A stretch of 64,000 bases of DNA from Rhynchopus sp. YZ270_cl-10 (taxonomy: Eukaryota; Euglenozoa; Diplonemea; Diplonemida; Diplonemidae). Below the pieces are notes generated by a model that did no database searches, had not been told where the DNA came from, and was given only the letters and a program-made list of their open reading frames with translations. The position numbers were made by a program, and so were the translations under genes. The DNA lies in the NCBI GenBank assembly GCA_964035575.1, contig OZ037929.1, positions 868,001 through 932,000 on the forward strand, given 5' to 3'. Of the stretch, positions 1 to 10,936 are shown piece after piece (within the stretch, counting starts at the first letter, position 1; each line of letters starts with the position of its first letter).

Positions 1-360
1 GGTACGGTGTAAAGATGCCGGTTTTACACCAGAGTCACTCAACAAACCCTTTTTTTTTTTGCGAAGCAAAAAAGGAAAATGGCGCCGCAGGCAAAAAAAA
101 ATATGGGTTAACTCCGCGAGCGAAGCGAGCGGAAATTTTTTTGGGGTGTACTTCCGTGAGCGCAGCGAGCAGAAAAATATTAAGGTGCTATCATGCCAGT
201 CATCTGGGGGTCGGGCGAGGGGGCCCCAATAGTGCCCAAAACCCCCCACATTTTTTTTTTTTTTCTGCCCCGAGATTTTCCGTTTTTTTTTTTTTTTTTT
301 CCGCCAAACCGCAAAACCGGGTTTTTGCGGTTTTGAAACCGCAAAAAAGCACCTAGCTAG
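1..360. repeat. Low-complexity repeat fragment at left edge
   Basis: This stretch mixes long T homopolymers with GC-rich blocks. The motif CGAGCGAAGCGAGCGGAAA near 116-136 recurs with one change at 50380-50402 inside a hAT-type element, and a shorter version lies near 49630. The block ends near 343-357 with a quasi-palindrome (GCACCTAGCTAGTGC). It is probably the inner part and right end of a non-autonomous transposon whose left end lies outside the window; no duplication can be checked. No gene is supported here. Confidence 0.35.
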
Positions 361-460
361 TGCCCTGGCCCTAAGAAGAGCCGCTTAGGGGTAATAGGGT
401 CTGTACTCAATGTTAGCTGAAGCTTTTGTACCTTTTGTTTTTTTTTTTATTTTTCTTCTT

Positions 461-1378
461 TCAGTGCAACTCCTTCGTGAGTGAGAACCACACCATCAGA
501 CCGACAAACGTTGCAAAGATAAAGAGAGCTACTGGATCTGCGCAATGCGGTTCAATAGGCTCGCCTAGCTCTATCATTAAGGTAAGCATCTCGTCTTCCA
601 GCCCGAGGGGGTGTTGGTCGTGGAAGCGGCATATGGCCTTCTTCCCTGTGATCTCAGCGAAGACCTTTTGTGACTGCAGCTTTGGGCGAATCTTTCTTAT
701 GAAGTCGCGCATCTCCAGTTGCACGTCCCATTGATTTGGGGGCTGGCTGAATATAGTCAACGGCAGCGAGAAATTCACGATATCGTTCTCCTCGTACTGC
801 TGTTTCTCCACCTTGCACGTCGAGACGTATACGATCTTCACTAAAAGGTCTTTTGTTCCGTCCAATTCCTCCAACTCTGGGCTGGTTCCGTAAAAATAGT
901 AAAAAATCGCGCGAGACTTATCCGACGACGCCTTCTTCGCCCCTCCAAAGAAGGACCCGAGGAGGGACTGCGTTTCGGATGCATCTTCCTCTTCCTCTTC
1001 TGGGGCTGTCCAGGCTTTGGTTTCGCCGTCTGGGGTTTGTTCATAGAGCTTACCGGACATATGGGTGAAGGGAATTTGGCTGTTTTCTTGCTTGTATTGT
1101 ACTTGAAGAGTATCTAGACCGGGTACTTCGCACATAGGGAAATAATACTCGACAGCGTTTGCACCGTCAAGCTTGTAACGGTAGGTGATTTCGACGACAC
1201 TCTGGTTGCCCCGGATGCGGACCTTGACGGTGGTGTAGGTGCACGCCATCTGGTCCCCTTCCTTGTTGTAGACCCCCCAGTGCATCTTGCTCCGTTTGCT
1301 GACGAAGCGTTTGACACGGTGCTCCTTTTGACGTCGTTCTCTTGCTTCAAAGACTCGGCGGTATCTGGCTCCTAACAT
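461..1378 (-). CDS. VIT-like domain protein with C-terminal membrane anchor
   Basis: A single open frame of 305 codons. Residues about 45-100 (TTVKVRIRGNQ, then EITYRYKLDG and VEYYFPM) have the pattern of a VIT domain (vault / inter-alpha-trypsin inhibitor), a beta-sandwich usually found before VWA domains. No VWA domain follows. An acidic Glu-rich linker lies near residue 125, and the last 25 residues (ALFIFATFVGLMVWFSL) form one hydrophobic helix, suggesting a tail-anchored membrane protein facing the cytosol. The start is uncertain: a pyrimidine tract runs up to the first ATG and the first AG after it falls inside the second codon, so if this is a splice acceptor the real start would be the internal Met-His-Trp at about codon 32. 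Function is not assigned; the VIT call rests on sequence pattern only. Confidence 0.65.
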   Translation of the reverse strand: MLGARYRRVFEARERRQKEHRVKRFVSKRSKMHWGVYNKEGDQMACTYTTVKVRIRGNQSVVEITYRYKLDGANAVEYYFPMCEVPGLDTLQVQYKQENSQIPFTHMSGKLYEQTPDGETKAWTAPEEEEEDASETQSLLGSFFGGAKKASSDKSRAIFYYFYGTSPELEELDGTKDLLVKIVYVSTCKVEKQQYEENDIVNFSLPLTIFSQPPNQWDVQLEMRDFIRKIRPKLQSQKVFAEITGKKAICRFHDQHPLGLEDEMLTLMIELGEPIEPHCADPVALFIFATFVGLMVWFSLTKELH

Positions 1379-2490
1379 TGTAGAATGGGAAGAGAAAGGG
1401 GGAGAGAAAAAGGGACGGTGAGAGGTCTTTGAAAATGTACTATAGAAGAGAGGGAGGGAAGGGAGGGAAGGTAGGGGAGAGAGGGGAGGGAGGGCTTTAC
1501 CTTAGAGTTTGGTGTATTTTTTTTTTGGGGGGATTGAAAATATTTTTTTGTATGTTTTGAAAGTGCTTTGTGCTCTGTTTAATTTTGCTTGATAGTTTTG
1601 TAGACGTGGAGTTGGAGAGTAATTCTTTTTTGGGGGGAAAATCGTACATTTCGAGGTTGAGGTCTTGATAAAAGAGGGAGAGAGAGGGGGAGGGGGAGGG
1701 GGGATCTATTTATTGTTTTTTTTTTTTTTTTGAGAATATATTTTTTTGATGAAATAATGGTGACGTTGATAATGTGCGGACACCCTAGTTTGGTGGCGGA
1801 TGCAGGGCTCGTGAAATGGGGGAGGGGAGAGCGGTTGAAAAGAAACAACAAAAAAAACAAAAAAAAAAAAAAAAAGAGATTTGTCGAGCACAATTGAAAA
1901 GCTGGTAAAGAAGAAAAGAGAAAAAAAATGAATGTAACGAAGGGGGTCGCGCGAATCGCCAAGATATGCGCGGCTTCAGAAGTTGAAAAATGGGTACTCA
2001 TGTCAACTGTGGACATCACCGTCATTCAACAAAGAAGAAACAAAAAACAAAATACAGCAAAAAAAAAAAAAAGGCAATTTTCCAAAAAAAATATATGAAC
2101 GTTTCCTTGAAGGGTGTTGAAACACCACTATGCGCACATTTTTTTTCCCGCAAATTATAAAATAATAGCACCTTCGTTCTTGAACTTTTTCTACTGAAGT
2201 GATTTCATTGCACGCATCACCTCAGTAACAGAAAAAAGAGATAGTTTTTATATATTTTCTGAATTACACACGCGATTCTCAAATCATTCGATCCGAAAGA
2301 GCTCGTTCCCTTCGGCTTTACATTAGTTCTTTCCATAAACACCTTCCCAACCGACACTGCTGCTGTTTCATGCAAAAAGAAAGGGAAAAAAAAACTTGAA
2401 AGATGTTTGCGGACATTCTGCCCACACACATATCTGTCCAAATTCAAAACAAAAAAAAGTAAAATAATAGGGTAGGTCAGGTAAAAAATC
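1379..2490. other. Gene-free A/G- and homopolymer-rich spacer
   Basis: Upstream of the VIT-like gene, the + strand is purine-rich and the transcript strand therefore pyrimidine-rich (1380-1720), as expected near a 3' splice acceptor. The rest is poly-A/T with no coding signal and no recognisable repeat. Open frames here are compositional (runs of Phe and Lys). Confidence 0.6.
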
Positions 2491-5400
2491 CTAGGTGGGG
2501 TATAGTAGCTTGCTCAGCCGCGTGTACTTAGCAAAAGCTTGGAAAAAAAAATAAAAAAAGGAACATATGTGCTAGGGGGCATCCCCTGCTTTTGAGACTT
2601 CACTTTTCAACGTTAGGTTCGTTCGGTCAAAAGAAAACAGCTTGTTGCTATTTTTTTTCGGGCTGATCACATCTTCGAGAGGGTGGTGCACTGTGGAGGG
2701 TGTGGTTTGGTGGTTCTTACAATAGTACTTCATATACTTTCTATTCTACTGAATAGAAGGTATACCGTAGTCGGAAAAATGTTGTAACGGAATAATGTTG
2801 TAACGCTGGAAAAAATGGCCCAGCGTTACAACATTATTCCGTTACAACATTTTTTTGGGGTTTATTTTTGTCTTAGGGATTTTTGCTGGTGCGGGGGTGG
2901 TTTTTGAAAAGAAAAATCTTGTGCCTCTGACGGTGGTGAAAAAAGGGCGGGGGGCGGGGGCCGTGCCCAGTCCGGTCCGAGCGAGGAGGAGTCATCCAGC
3001 CTTTGAGGAGTAGACGACTCCTTCACAAGTGCCCGCGCAGTTGCACTTCCCACAACGGATGTGACAGTTCCACCGCTGGCGCGGATTATGCGCAACAAGT
3101 GCATCACCGTTGCACTCTCTTCGGGAGACAGCACGCTCGGTCGGCCGCGATTCGGCTCCGTCGGGGCAGGCATGTCGACTCCGTTAAGGGAGTTCCGCAG
3201 CTTCAGTGCCTCCTCCTCCCTGAACTTCTTGAACAGGCGGCTCAGGGTTCCTTTCACCAGGACGCGTCGTGGGGGGTCTGCGCGGGGGTCGTTCCAGTAA
3301 GCCAGCGTCCTGTTCAGGTCGCCAGCCCTGTCCCGGCAGGCTTGTCCGATCTGCCGCCGCTCCTCGAGGGAAAAAGACTTCCCCTTTCCCGCTCGCGTGC
3401 TGCTTGCAGCGCTGACCTCATTTGCGACAGCACGAGATGTGCTGTCGTCTAGCCCCACTGCGCTTGCGGCGCTACCAGCAAGGATTTTTTATTTGGGTGA
3501 GGGGTGGGGGAGGACGTCGAAAAACCTGAAACACTAATTATCGGCTTGAAATTGGGGTGTGGTGTGTGAGGTTGGGGATTATGCCGACTGTTCCAAAAAA
3601 AATCCCTAAGACAAAGTTCACCCCAGTCATAAAAATGTTGTAACGGAATAAAGTTACAACTTCCCGCGATCCGCAGCGTTACAACATTATTCCGTTACAA
3701 CATTTTTACGTTCCAACATTTTTACGTTGCAACATTTTTCCGACTACGGTAATTGGTGTGGCCGACGACCCCAAAATAGCAGAAAATAGCAGAAAGTAGC
3801 ACCCCCTTTCAGCTACACCAATAGGGTCTAAATGTACCCCAAAAAAAATATACTAATTGTATTCCTTTCAAGAGAACGGGAAAATAGTAACTCTGATAGG
3901 TAAAAGGAAAAAAAGATTTTTTTCGTTGATTGCACAATTTGCCTTCTTGGAGAGGCATCTGAACACAAATGCAATGAATGAGATAATATCGTTTCAGTAC
4001 TGAATGAAAAATAATTAGGCAGGGTTGCCTCAATAGAAATGTTGGGCAACATGGTACCGTATATTGCATACCTTGGCGGCGCATGCCACGGAGTCGAGGT
4101 CCTCAAGCTGGTCGAAGATGGATCCCTTGGCACCCTCAGAGATGGTAACCTGTTGTGTTGTGTTGGTACGTGGTGCATAGAAAGAAGGTAGAGTTGAAAT
4201 ACAAAAGCCCTCTCGTGAACAGTGTACCGTAGGGTGGACACCCCAACCATGCAGTCCTACAATCCATTCCGTGGTTTACATCTAAAGAAAAGAGGAATTG
4301 ATACACCTTTGTTTGTTTTTATTCAGTCTTAAATGGTGTGGCTGAAAGGGGTGTGTTTCGCACTTTATCACACCTTTTTGGGGATTTGGGGATGGTTGCC
4401 CAAACCTAAAAATTTCTAGCCCAACAAAAAGAAAGTAAGGTTGATAATGCAAAACGCCTCTGGGACGCAGACACTGACACTCCGCGGGTTATCGACTCCC
4501 AGAGTGTTGCATTTGAGAGTTGCTCGCAGGGGGGGGGGGAGCTAAAGGCACCCTCATAAGCAAACTAAGACATACCTGGGGGTCGACAGACCACTCCTTG
4601 ATGAGCTCCTCGGACACAGTGGTCAGAAGCTCCTTGCCGAAGGGGTCCTCGGACACGGGGGTCTTGAGCCAGTTCATGCGCTCAGCGAGGGCCTCGAAGG
4701 GCGACGCGCTTGCGTGCACGGCGTTGTCGCCAACGTTGGGCTCCTCCGCAAGGCCGAGCGCCTTCCAGTCGTTGAAGACGGCACGGCGGAGGGATCCCTC
4801 AGGTGCGTCGGCAGGGTCGGTGGGCCCAAGCACCTTTCCACGGAAGTCCTCCCAGGAGGTGGTCTCCGGGCAGAAGTCGACAGTGTAGTAGTGGATGGAG
4901 GTGCCGGAGGTGGTGAACTTCGAGCGCATCTGCATGAAGAACCCGTTGAACGCGTAGATCGGCTCCTTGCCCTCAACGATGATCTGACCACAGTAGAAGC
5001 CTCCTCCGAACTTCACAAGACGGCCAGCCTTCTTGGTCTCCGCCCAGATCTTGTCAAGGCCCTCAGCGTCGACCTCGAGCACCTTGCATGCGTCCATGGC
5101 GTTGTACACAATACCCTTCGCGAGCGACTCCTCCCAGTCAAGGCCGAACTTCTCCTTGAACTTGTCGGCAGGGACGTTGAGCTCGTGGGGCTTGAGGATG
5201 GTGGCCTTGGAGGCAATGGCATAGTAGTGCTGGTCGATGAAGAGGTTCGAGTCGATCTCCTCTCCGGTGATCTCGCCCTGCGAGGTCACGTTGATGCCCT
5301 TCGCTGCGAACTCACGCTCCACAAGCTCACGCACCTTCTCGGTGTTGGCATGCGGCTTCACGAACACGAAGGCGTGGTTGCGGGACATTGTTTTAGGGGT

Positions 5401-6247
5401 TTCCTGTTCGGTGGTGGGGGTAGGGGTGACGGCAGCCTCCTTGGCGTCCTTCCACTTCTGCTCTCCCTCGGCAGCGTACATGGAAAGGAACTCAGCGTGG
5501 GTGAACATCTTGCCCTCATGGTGCGACTCATCCATACGCACCTCAATGAAGGAAAGCTTCGCGCTGTTGCCAGCCTCCTCCAGCGTGTCCCAGAGGTTCA
5601 GGCTGGTCACCTCCTTGTCGTTCACCGACAGAATCTTAACAGACTTCTTCACACCAGCCTTGGCGGCAGCGCTGTCCTCCTCAACCTCGAGGATGACGAC
5701 ACCATCACGCACCCACCCGATGGGTCCGCCCTCAGCACGCTCCAGGGTCACCACCGTCACGCCGTCCTCCCCCTTCTCCATAACGGGCTTGGCCTCCTCG
5801 GTCTTCTCCTCAGTCTTCTCCTCGACCTTCTCCTCAGTCTTCTCCTCGGTCTTCTCCTCAGTCTTGGTCTCCTCCTTCTTTTCCTCCTTCTTCTGCTCCT
5901 TGGCAGGGGCGTTCTCGGGGACGGGCTTGGTAGGCTGCTTCTTGCCGTCGTTGGCAGGCTGTAGGGGGTGGGGAGGATATTAGGGTGTGATGGATATATG
6001 AAGGGGGAAAGGGAGGGAAGAAAAAGAAGAGCTGAAAAGTGGCAAAAAGGCCTCACCGTTCATCTGGTTCTCTGCGGGGTTATCGAACCCCCCAGAGAGC
6101 ACTTCATTTGCTGTAGCAGAAAGAACAGCAAAAAATAAAAAAGAAAAACTGGTTGAGATGGATGTGCCTCAAAGGGATAGGGTAGGCAGGGAATAGAAGG
6201 GGACAGGGATGGGTGTGCTTGCATACCTTGCTCTCTGTGCAACCCAT
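2491..6247 (-). CDS. Acylated PDZ + nucleoside diphosphate kinase, NDPK copy 1
   Basis: Four exons on the minus strand: 6227-6247, 4576-5958, 4072-4149 and, less surely, 2491-2526; product about 505 aa. Exon 1 encodes only MGCTESK: Gly2 and Cys3 form a classic N-myristoylation plus palmitoylation signal. A Lys/Glu-rich linker with EEKTEEK repeats follows, then a PDZ domain (core GPIGWVRDGVVILEVEEDSA), then a divergent NDPK fold starting HAFVFVKPHANTEK. The active-site region reads KVLGPTDPADAPEGSLRRAVF, then GDNAVHASASPFEAL, keeping the catalytic His and the NPADA-like loop of the family. Introns are GT-AG (268, 426 and about 1545 nt). Exon 3 (26 codons, IFDQLEDLD) is conserved in the paralogue at 55-57.7 kb. 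Exon 4 (YTRLSKLLYPT) is chosen because the paralogue has a similar short last exon (AHRLSAL). A mariner-like element sits in intron 3. The predicted role is a membrane- or flagellum-tethered kinase transferring gamma-phosphate between nucleotides. Confidence 0.82.
2763..3751 (-). mobile_element. Tc1/mariner-like non-autonomous element in an NDPK intron
   Basis: The ends are inverted: CCGTAGTCGGAAAAATGTTG at 2765-2784 and its complement with one mismatch ending at 3749, each flanked by TA, the Tc1/mariner target duplication. Inside the left end is a perfect hairpin with 35-bp arms (2775-2809 and 2820-2854) and a 10-nt loop; the right end has a related hairpin (arms 3631-3651 and 3688-3708). 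A third inverted pair (TCCCTAAGACAAA at 3604-3616, its complement near 2868-2880) lies further in. One minus-strand frame (2862-3458) fills the middle. The element lies within intron 3 of NDPK copy 1. Confidence 0.8.
2862..3458 (-). CDS. Transposase N-terminal fragment of the mariner-like element
   Basis: The 198-codon frame holds two helix-turn-helix-like stretches: FSLEERRQIGQACRDRAGD near residues 28-46 and GRPSVLSPEESATVMHLLRI near 104-123. Such paired DNA-binding helices open Tc1/mariner-type transposases. No DDE/D catalytic triad follows, and the last 50 residues are Pro/Ser-rich and compositional, running into the inverted end. The element is thus probably non-autonomous. It is much richer in G+C than the flanking intron. 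Confidence 0.55.
   Translation of the reverse strand: MGLDDSTSRAVANEVSAASSTRAGKGKSFSLEERRQIGQACRDRAGDLNRTLAYWNDPRADPPRRVLVKGTLSRLFKKFREEEALKLRNSLNGVDMPAPTEPNRGRPSVLSPEESATVMHLLRIIRASGGTVTSVVGSATARALVKESSTPQRLDDSSSLGPDWARPPPPALFSPPSEAQDFSFQKPPPHQQKSLRQK
4192..4232 (+). repeat. R3 hairpin repeat (representative of about 8 copies)
   Basis: Consensus: CTTGAAATACAAAAGCCCTC, then TCGTGAACAGTGTACC. Other copies start near 6868, 9848, 13030, 15761, 16048, 48078 and 63112. The CCTCTCGTG core is shared with R1. This copy lies in intron 2 of NDPK copy 1. Copies vary mainly in the bases next to the core. Confidence 0.75.
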
Positions 6248-6317
6248 TAGATGACTTTGTTGTGTGTGAGGAGGGTTCTTGGAGGGGGTTAAGGTTGGGT
6301 TATTGGGGGGAGGGGGC

Positions 6318-6610
6318 ACGACGCGGCCCGGCTGACAAGTGACAAGTGAACTGACAAGTGAAATATGTGACAAGTGGTTCACTTGTCAATGACAATGATT
6401 GACTTCACAAATGCTCACTCCGTTGCCGTCCACCCGAGCCTTTTTAGGGTGAGGGTCTCACGGAGGAACGCTTCCTTTTTCTTCTTCTGTGCTTTCTGTA
6501 TGTGGATCACAACTGTGTGTGGATCGTGCGTGGAATTGCCTGTTAATGACAAGTAATTCACTTGTCATGACAAGTAAAATTACTTGTCACTTGTCGTGGG
6601 GCCGCGTCGT
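6318..6610. mobile_element. MITE with ACTTGTCA subterminal repeats
   Basis: Inverted ends ACGACGCGGCCC (6318-6329) and GGGCCGCGTCGT (6599-6610) enclose 293 bp. Both ends carry clustered ACTTGTCA / TGACAAGT octamers (at least ten copies), which look like transposase binding sites. No clear target-site duplication is visible, so the exact boundary or age is uncertain. It lies about 70 bp upstream of the NDPK copy 1 start codon, where it could affect the promoter or acceptor region. Confidence 0.6.
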
Positions 6611-7577
6611 ACAGAGGAGTTGTGTGGGAGGGAGAAGAAAGGGGTTGGGAATGGAAAATTGCAGATTCAGACTTAATCTTTTTGGAGCATTCCAAAGAAG
6701 ACAATGCAGTACAAGACTGCTTTTGCGTGGGAGCTACCTGGCCTTAGCAATAAAAAGAACACGAACACAAAGAACGCAGCACAAGGATAGAGGGTTCTCG
6801 CCGCATTCTAGGTATCTTTAGTACAAGACACGTAACCACATTTTCCATCACTCCACCCAAAAAAAAGTTGACTTGAAATACAAAAGCCCTCTTGTGACAG
6901 TTGTACCAGAACACAGGGGGGTGGAACCGCCCAACCATTCTTTCAAAAATGCACACAAAATCGAAAAAGTTTTAAATTAGATGAACCTAAGCCTCGTGCT
7001 TAGCCATCCCTCACTCTGAAAAGAACACTTTCCCTCCCCCTTTTTAAAACACAACAACATCTACACCCATCTCTGTTTACGCAGTGCTGCCCTCCCTCTT
7101 TCCCACCACCCCCTCTGACCCTTCCCCCCACATTCATTTATTTCTCCTTTTTTTCACTGTAATGTATATTCCATCAAAACAAAAACCTCATCTCTCATCT
7201 CTCTCCTGTTAAAACACGCTTTTAGCGGAGCAGCACCGCAGGGAGATTGGGTGATATAGATAGGGGATAGAGGGGCTGTAGTCTTTATGAATTTGATTGT
7301 GTGCACACTGTTTTTGAGACATACAAGTTTTTTTTAAATCTCTTCCTCACGGAGGGGTTGGTAGAATTTACCTTCAGAAAAAAACCCCCCATCTTCACTC
7401 ATCCTCTGACTACTGGCAGGATCAACCAGGGTTTCTTGTCACTCTAAAATAGATGGCGGATTGCTCCCCTGAGATCAGTGATAAAAGAGCCTAATGACAG
7501 TTGATATATTCCGGCGTTTCTTGAGGAGGGGGGGGGTTTTTTTTCCCGGCCGTTCCTCCCCTTTTCTTGTCGCTTCT
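6611..7577. other. Gene-free spacer with two hairpin repeats
   Basis: The spacer holds one R3 repeat near 6868-6907 (GAAATACAAAAGCCCTC) and one R1 repeat near 6975-7008 (GATGAACCTAAGCCTCGTG). The rest is C/T- and A-rich with no coding frame of credible composition. Confidence 0.5.
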
Positions 7578-8567
7578 TTACTCCTCCCCTTCCTCCAACA
7601 AGGGTAACGACATTGTCAGCCCATCAAAACCCATTTCAACATCAATCCCTTCGGTTTCTTTGAGCCGCTTCAACTCATCGTTGACAGTGTAGTAATTTAT
7701 CTCGTGAGACATGCCCACAAAATACGCTTTCTTTGGTTTCAAAAGCCGCACACAATCCAATGCCTGGGGAAGCGAATAATGGGTGGTATGCGTCCTTTCT
7801 AAGAACAATGCGTCTACTATTAAGACGTCTATTTGGCGCCCTTCTTTAAGCATTGCTTCAGCGCGCGGGGGGAGGGTCGAAATATCACTCAAATAGACAA
7901 GCCGGCATTCACTTGACTCAATATTGTATGCAGTACACATACAGTCAGCCCCATGCTCCACAGGGAAGGTCATCACCTTCACCCCTTCGATGGTGTACGT
8001 GGTGTAGTCCCCTATGATGTTCCATTCTAAGGCAGAGACGAAGCGTTTTACCTCACCTTCCTCCTCCTTCCGGGGCATGAGATATGGGAAGACTCCGCCC
8101 AGTTTGTCAAATGTGTGTTGGTCGCAGTAGACGGGGATGGTGACGTTTTCAGTTGGGTTGCCGGTTTTTGGACAGGAAAGGGTTTTGACCCGGGAGAAGT
8201 CGCGTAGATCGTCTAAACCCAGAACTGCGTCAGCGTGGAAGTGGGTGAGCAGGACGGTGTCGATGTATTTTACGCCGAGGTTTTTGAAGAGACGGACCGC
8301 AGTGTCGCGGAAGGTCTTCCCGCAGTCGAAAATGACGTTCTGGTGCTCTGTTGCGCTGTTCATGACAGACCCATCCTCCTTCAGCTGCGCCGGAGTATGC
8401 TTGGGCACCCGCAGCATCATCATTGGGTTGTTTCTGCAATTCTTATCTCCTTTCGCAGCGCCAGGGCACACTACACACGGCGTGTCCGACAACAAGCATT
8501 TCATCGACGGAACCGACACGCTAGGCCCCGTACCCAACAAAACCACCTCAATGTCTTTACACGGCAT
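7578..8567 (-). CDS. PhnP-like metallo-beta-lactamase-fold hydrolase
   Basis: A single exon of 329 aa. The N-terminus VVLLGTGPSVSVPSM matches the first strand and Gly-rich loop of PhnP-type metallo-beta-lactamases, and CLLSDTPCVVC recalls their inserted Cys cluster. The metal motif reads LTHFHADAVLGLDDLR (about residues 107-122), then FPVEHGADCM, YLSDISTLP and GMSHE, giving the expected His/Asp ligand set. These enzymes hydrolyse cyclic phosphodiesters (PhnP acts on phosphoribosyl cyclic phosphate); eukaryotic members are cytosolic hydrolases of poorly known substrate. The start is the first Met of the conserved fold, 53 nt from a 27-base G tract. Downstream there is only spacer. Family call is firm, substrate unknown. 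Confidence 0.88.
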   Translation of the reverse strand: MPCKDIEVVLLGTGPSVSVPSMKCLLSDTPCVVCPGAAKGDKNCRNNPMMMLRVPKHTPAQLKEDGSVMNSATEHQNVIFDCGKTFRDTAVRLFKNLGVKYIDTVLLTHFHADAVLGLDDLRDFSRVKTLSCPKTGNPTENVTIPVYCDQHTFDKLGGVFPYLMPRKEEEGEVKRFVSALEWNIIGDYTTYTIEGVKVMTFPVEHGADCMCTAYNIESSECRLVYLSDISTLPPRAEAMLKEGRQIDVLIVDALFLERTHTTHYSLPQALDCVRLLKPKKAYFVGMSHEINYYTVNDELKRLKETEGIDVEMGFDGLTMSLPLLEEGEE

Positions 8568-8619
8568 CGTTTATGTGTATTCAGGAGGCTCTTGCCAATC
8601 ACCCCTTTTGACCAAAAAT

Positions 8620-8646
8620 GGGGGGGGGGGGGGGGGGGGGGGGGGG
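8620..8646 (+). repeat. 27-base G homopolymer upstream of the hydrolase gene
   Basis: An uninterrupted run of 27 G on the + strand (27 C in the transcript sense), 53 bp upstream of the start codon of the metallo-beta-lactamase gene. It could form a G-quadruplex on the template side, or act as the pyrimidine tract of an acceptor. Exact length may be affected by sequencing. Confidence 0.9.
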
Positions 8647-9473
8647 TGATTTGGGAGTTCTGACCATAAAAGCGGTCGTTTCGCGACTCCGTGGCGGGGT
8701 TTCTCCGTGATACGTTATATGGATTACATCTGAGGAAAGTGCGACACATTTGCCAGTAGTAGCGCTGTGCTTAGCAGACTTAGAGGAGGATCCCATCAGT
8801 TTTCAGTTCAACCCTTTTCAGTGAAAAAAGAGAGAAATTGCAGAGGAATTCCCTCTCCAAAGGGGTCAAGGTGAAGTGAAAAGAAGAAAAGGGAACAAGG
8901 GAAAGGGGGGGAAATGCGTTTTTTTTGTAATTTTTGAAAGGACTTTTTTTTGAAATATCGGGTGTTTGTTGGAAACCTTTTGGGGTTGGGAAAAGCTGTT
9001 GTGTTGTTCTACAAGACTTTTTTCCCCCCCTCTCTAAAAAAAGCTTGTTAGAGTAGTGTATAGTCGCCTAAAATATTTGCTTTTTTTTTCCGTTTTGCGA
9101 AATGAAATGTGCTAAAGAAAGACAGCTTTACAGATGATTCGTGTCTCTCTCATGCACATCTTCACACAGAAATATACACATACCGAACAACAAAGGGGTG
9201 GGGGTGGGGGGTGGCTGAAATAGTTTCCTAGCTATCTTATTAAGAATTGTCAATATTTTTTTGCAAATTATTCGTAGCTGGATTTTGGTGCATGAAAGAA
9301 ATAGGGGGTGGAAAGGGCTTAGCCTTTCATGGTTGAGTAGTGATTGCCTTTCTGGGTTGAATTTTTTGTTTCTTTTGGAAGAGCAAAACTGACACTTTCG
9401 TATGAAGCGACAAATTGCTGAAAGAATTGGTTACAAGTTGTTTAAAAAGAAAGAAAAAAGGGGGTAAGTAGCC

Positions 9474-9554
9474 TAGTACCCAAGTTTCTAGTACCCATTT
9501 AGGATAATACCCAGTGGGTATTATCCTAAATGGGTACAACAAACTTGGGTACTA
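9474..9554. mobile_element. 81-bp full palindrome, TA-flanked miniature element
   Basis: The centre (9491-9537) is a perfect palindrome built on ACCCATTTAGGATAATACCC. Outside it, GTACCCAAGTTT and AAACTTGGGTAC extend the pairing with one small bulge, and TA lies at both outer borders. This is the form of a very small Tc1/mariner-like MITE. No coding capacity. Confidence 0.65.
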
Positions 9555-10936
9555 AGTGACTTTTCCCAAGAAAAAAGGGTGCTGTCCTTTGCAGTCCATC
9601 TCAAATGAGATCTCCTGCAGAAAACAAACTGTGAAAAGAAAATTATATACAGAAGAAGAAAAAAAAATAAAACTGCAAAGTTACGGTTTTGCAGTCATAC
9701 TTTCCCCCCCCCTGGAATATTTTTCCTAGAGAAGTCAAAAAACAAAAACAAAAAAAGTCAAATTGAGAGGAACCTAAGTTTTGCTTAGGTTCACCCCAAA
9801 AAAGGTATGCTTTTATGACAAAACATTTGAACTGAACAAAAAGAATCTTAACTTGAAATACAACAGCCCGCTCAGGACAGTGTACCTAAGAAAAGAAAAA
9901 GGGAAAAAAAAGAAGAAAGCAAACTTGTTTCCACACGACTGGTCGATATATGTAATATATTGGCACCGTCGGTGAAATGTCATTATTTAAAATAAAACAC
10001 ATGAGAGAGCTTGGAAGAAAGAAAGAAAAAAAAGGGGGTTTGTAAGATGACATAAGCATCATACATATGTCACCTTGGGGTGGGAGGGAAAAGGCGAAAA
10101 GAAAAGAGGGGGAGGGAAAGGGAGGGAAGGGGGGGAGGGAAATACGGGCTTTCTCAGGTGGAGTGTCACAGTAATCATTTTGAGAGGTAATGGGAGTATC
10201 TGATAGCCGATTGCTTTTTTGTGTTGCTTTGAGGTATTTTCCGATTTTTTGGGGGGGAAATACACATAGCATTGTACTGTACAGTACATGATTTTCAGAC
10301 ACGAGGATTGGTACAATAAAGATCATGTATTGAGCAAGCTTTTACCCTTTATGATCTACGTGAGATTTCTGTGTTCTCACTAAGCTTTGCCTTAGGACAC
10401 CCTGCGTTAATGTGTAACAGATTGTGCCGCTATCGTTAGTCATGCACCTCCTCTCTCTCTCTCTCTCTCACCCTTCTCCAAAAAGGGTAGTTCATTATAC
10501 TGTGCGTATCCCTGATTGCCCACACAATGGTGAAGGTAAATGGATTGCCTCGTGATTTTCCTTTTTGTAGTTTTCATTGTAAGCCAACAATGAAAAATCA
10601 CAGTAAAATCATAAGTTAAGGTCATTTACTTACACCATTGTGCAAATGAAAATGAACAAAAAAAAAAAAAAAATGGGGGAAATTGAAATCGTTTCAATAA
10701 GAGTCACGTCAAGCACCCACCCTAGGCCAAGAAAGCAAAGACGGACGAAAAAGGGGGGGTGCGGACACAGATACGCATGGGGTGGGGTGGGGGAAAATGT
10801 GCAAAAATAAAAGTTGGTTTCAAATATACTTTCAAATCAAAGAAGAGAAAGTACGAGGAGGTTCTATACGGATACGTCCAAAAAAACCAAAAGAAAAAAA
10901 AAATTGTTGATTTAGGGTTCATGGGGGGTCCCGATC

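Noticed and set aside
1579-2025. Phe/Leu-rich membrane protein frame
   Set aside because: Poly-Phe comes from T homopolymers in spacer; no consistent codon use and no splice or start context.
4714-5983. + strand frames of 416 and 248 codons
   Set aside because: They are shadows of the GC-rich NDPK copy 1 exon on the minus strand; no domain, and Ser/Leu-rich composition typical of reverse translation.
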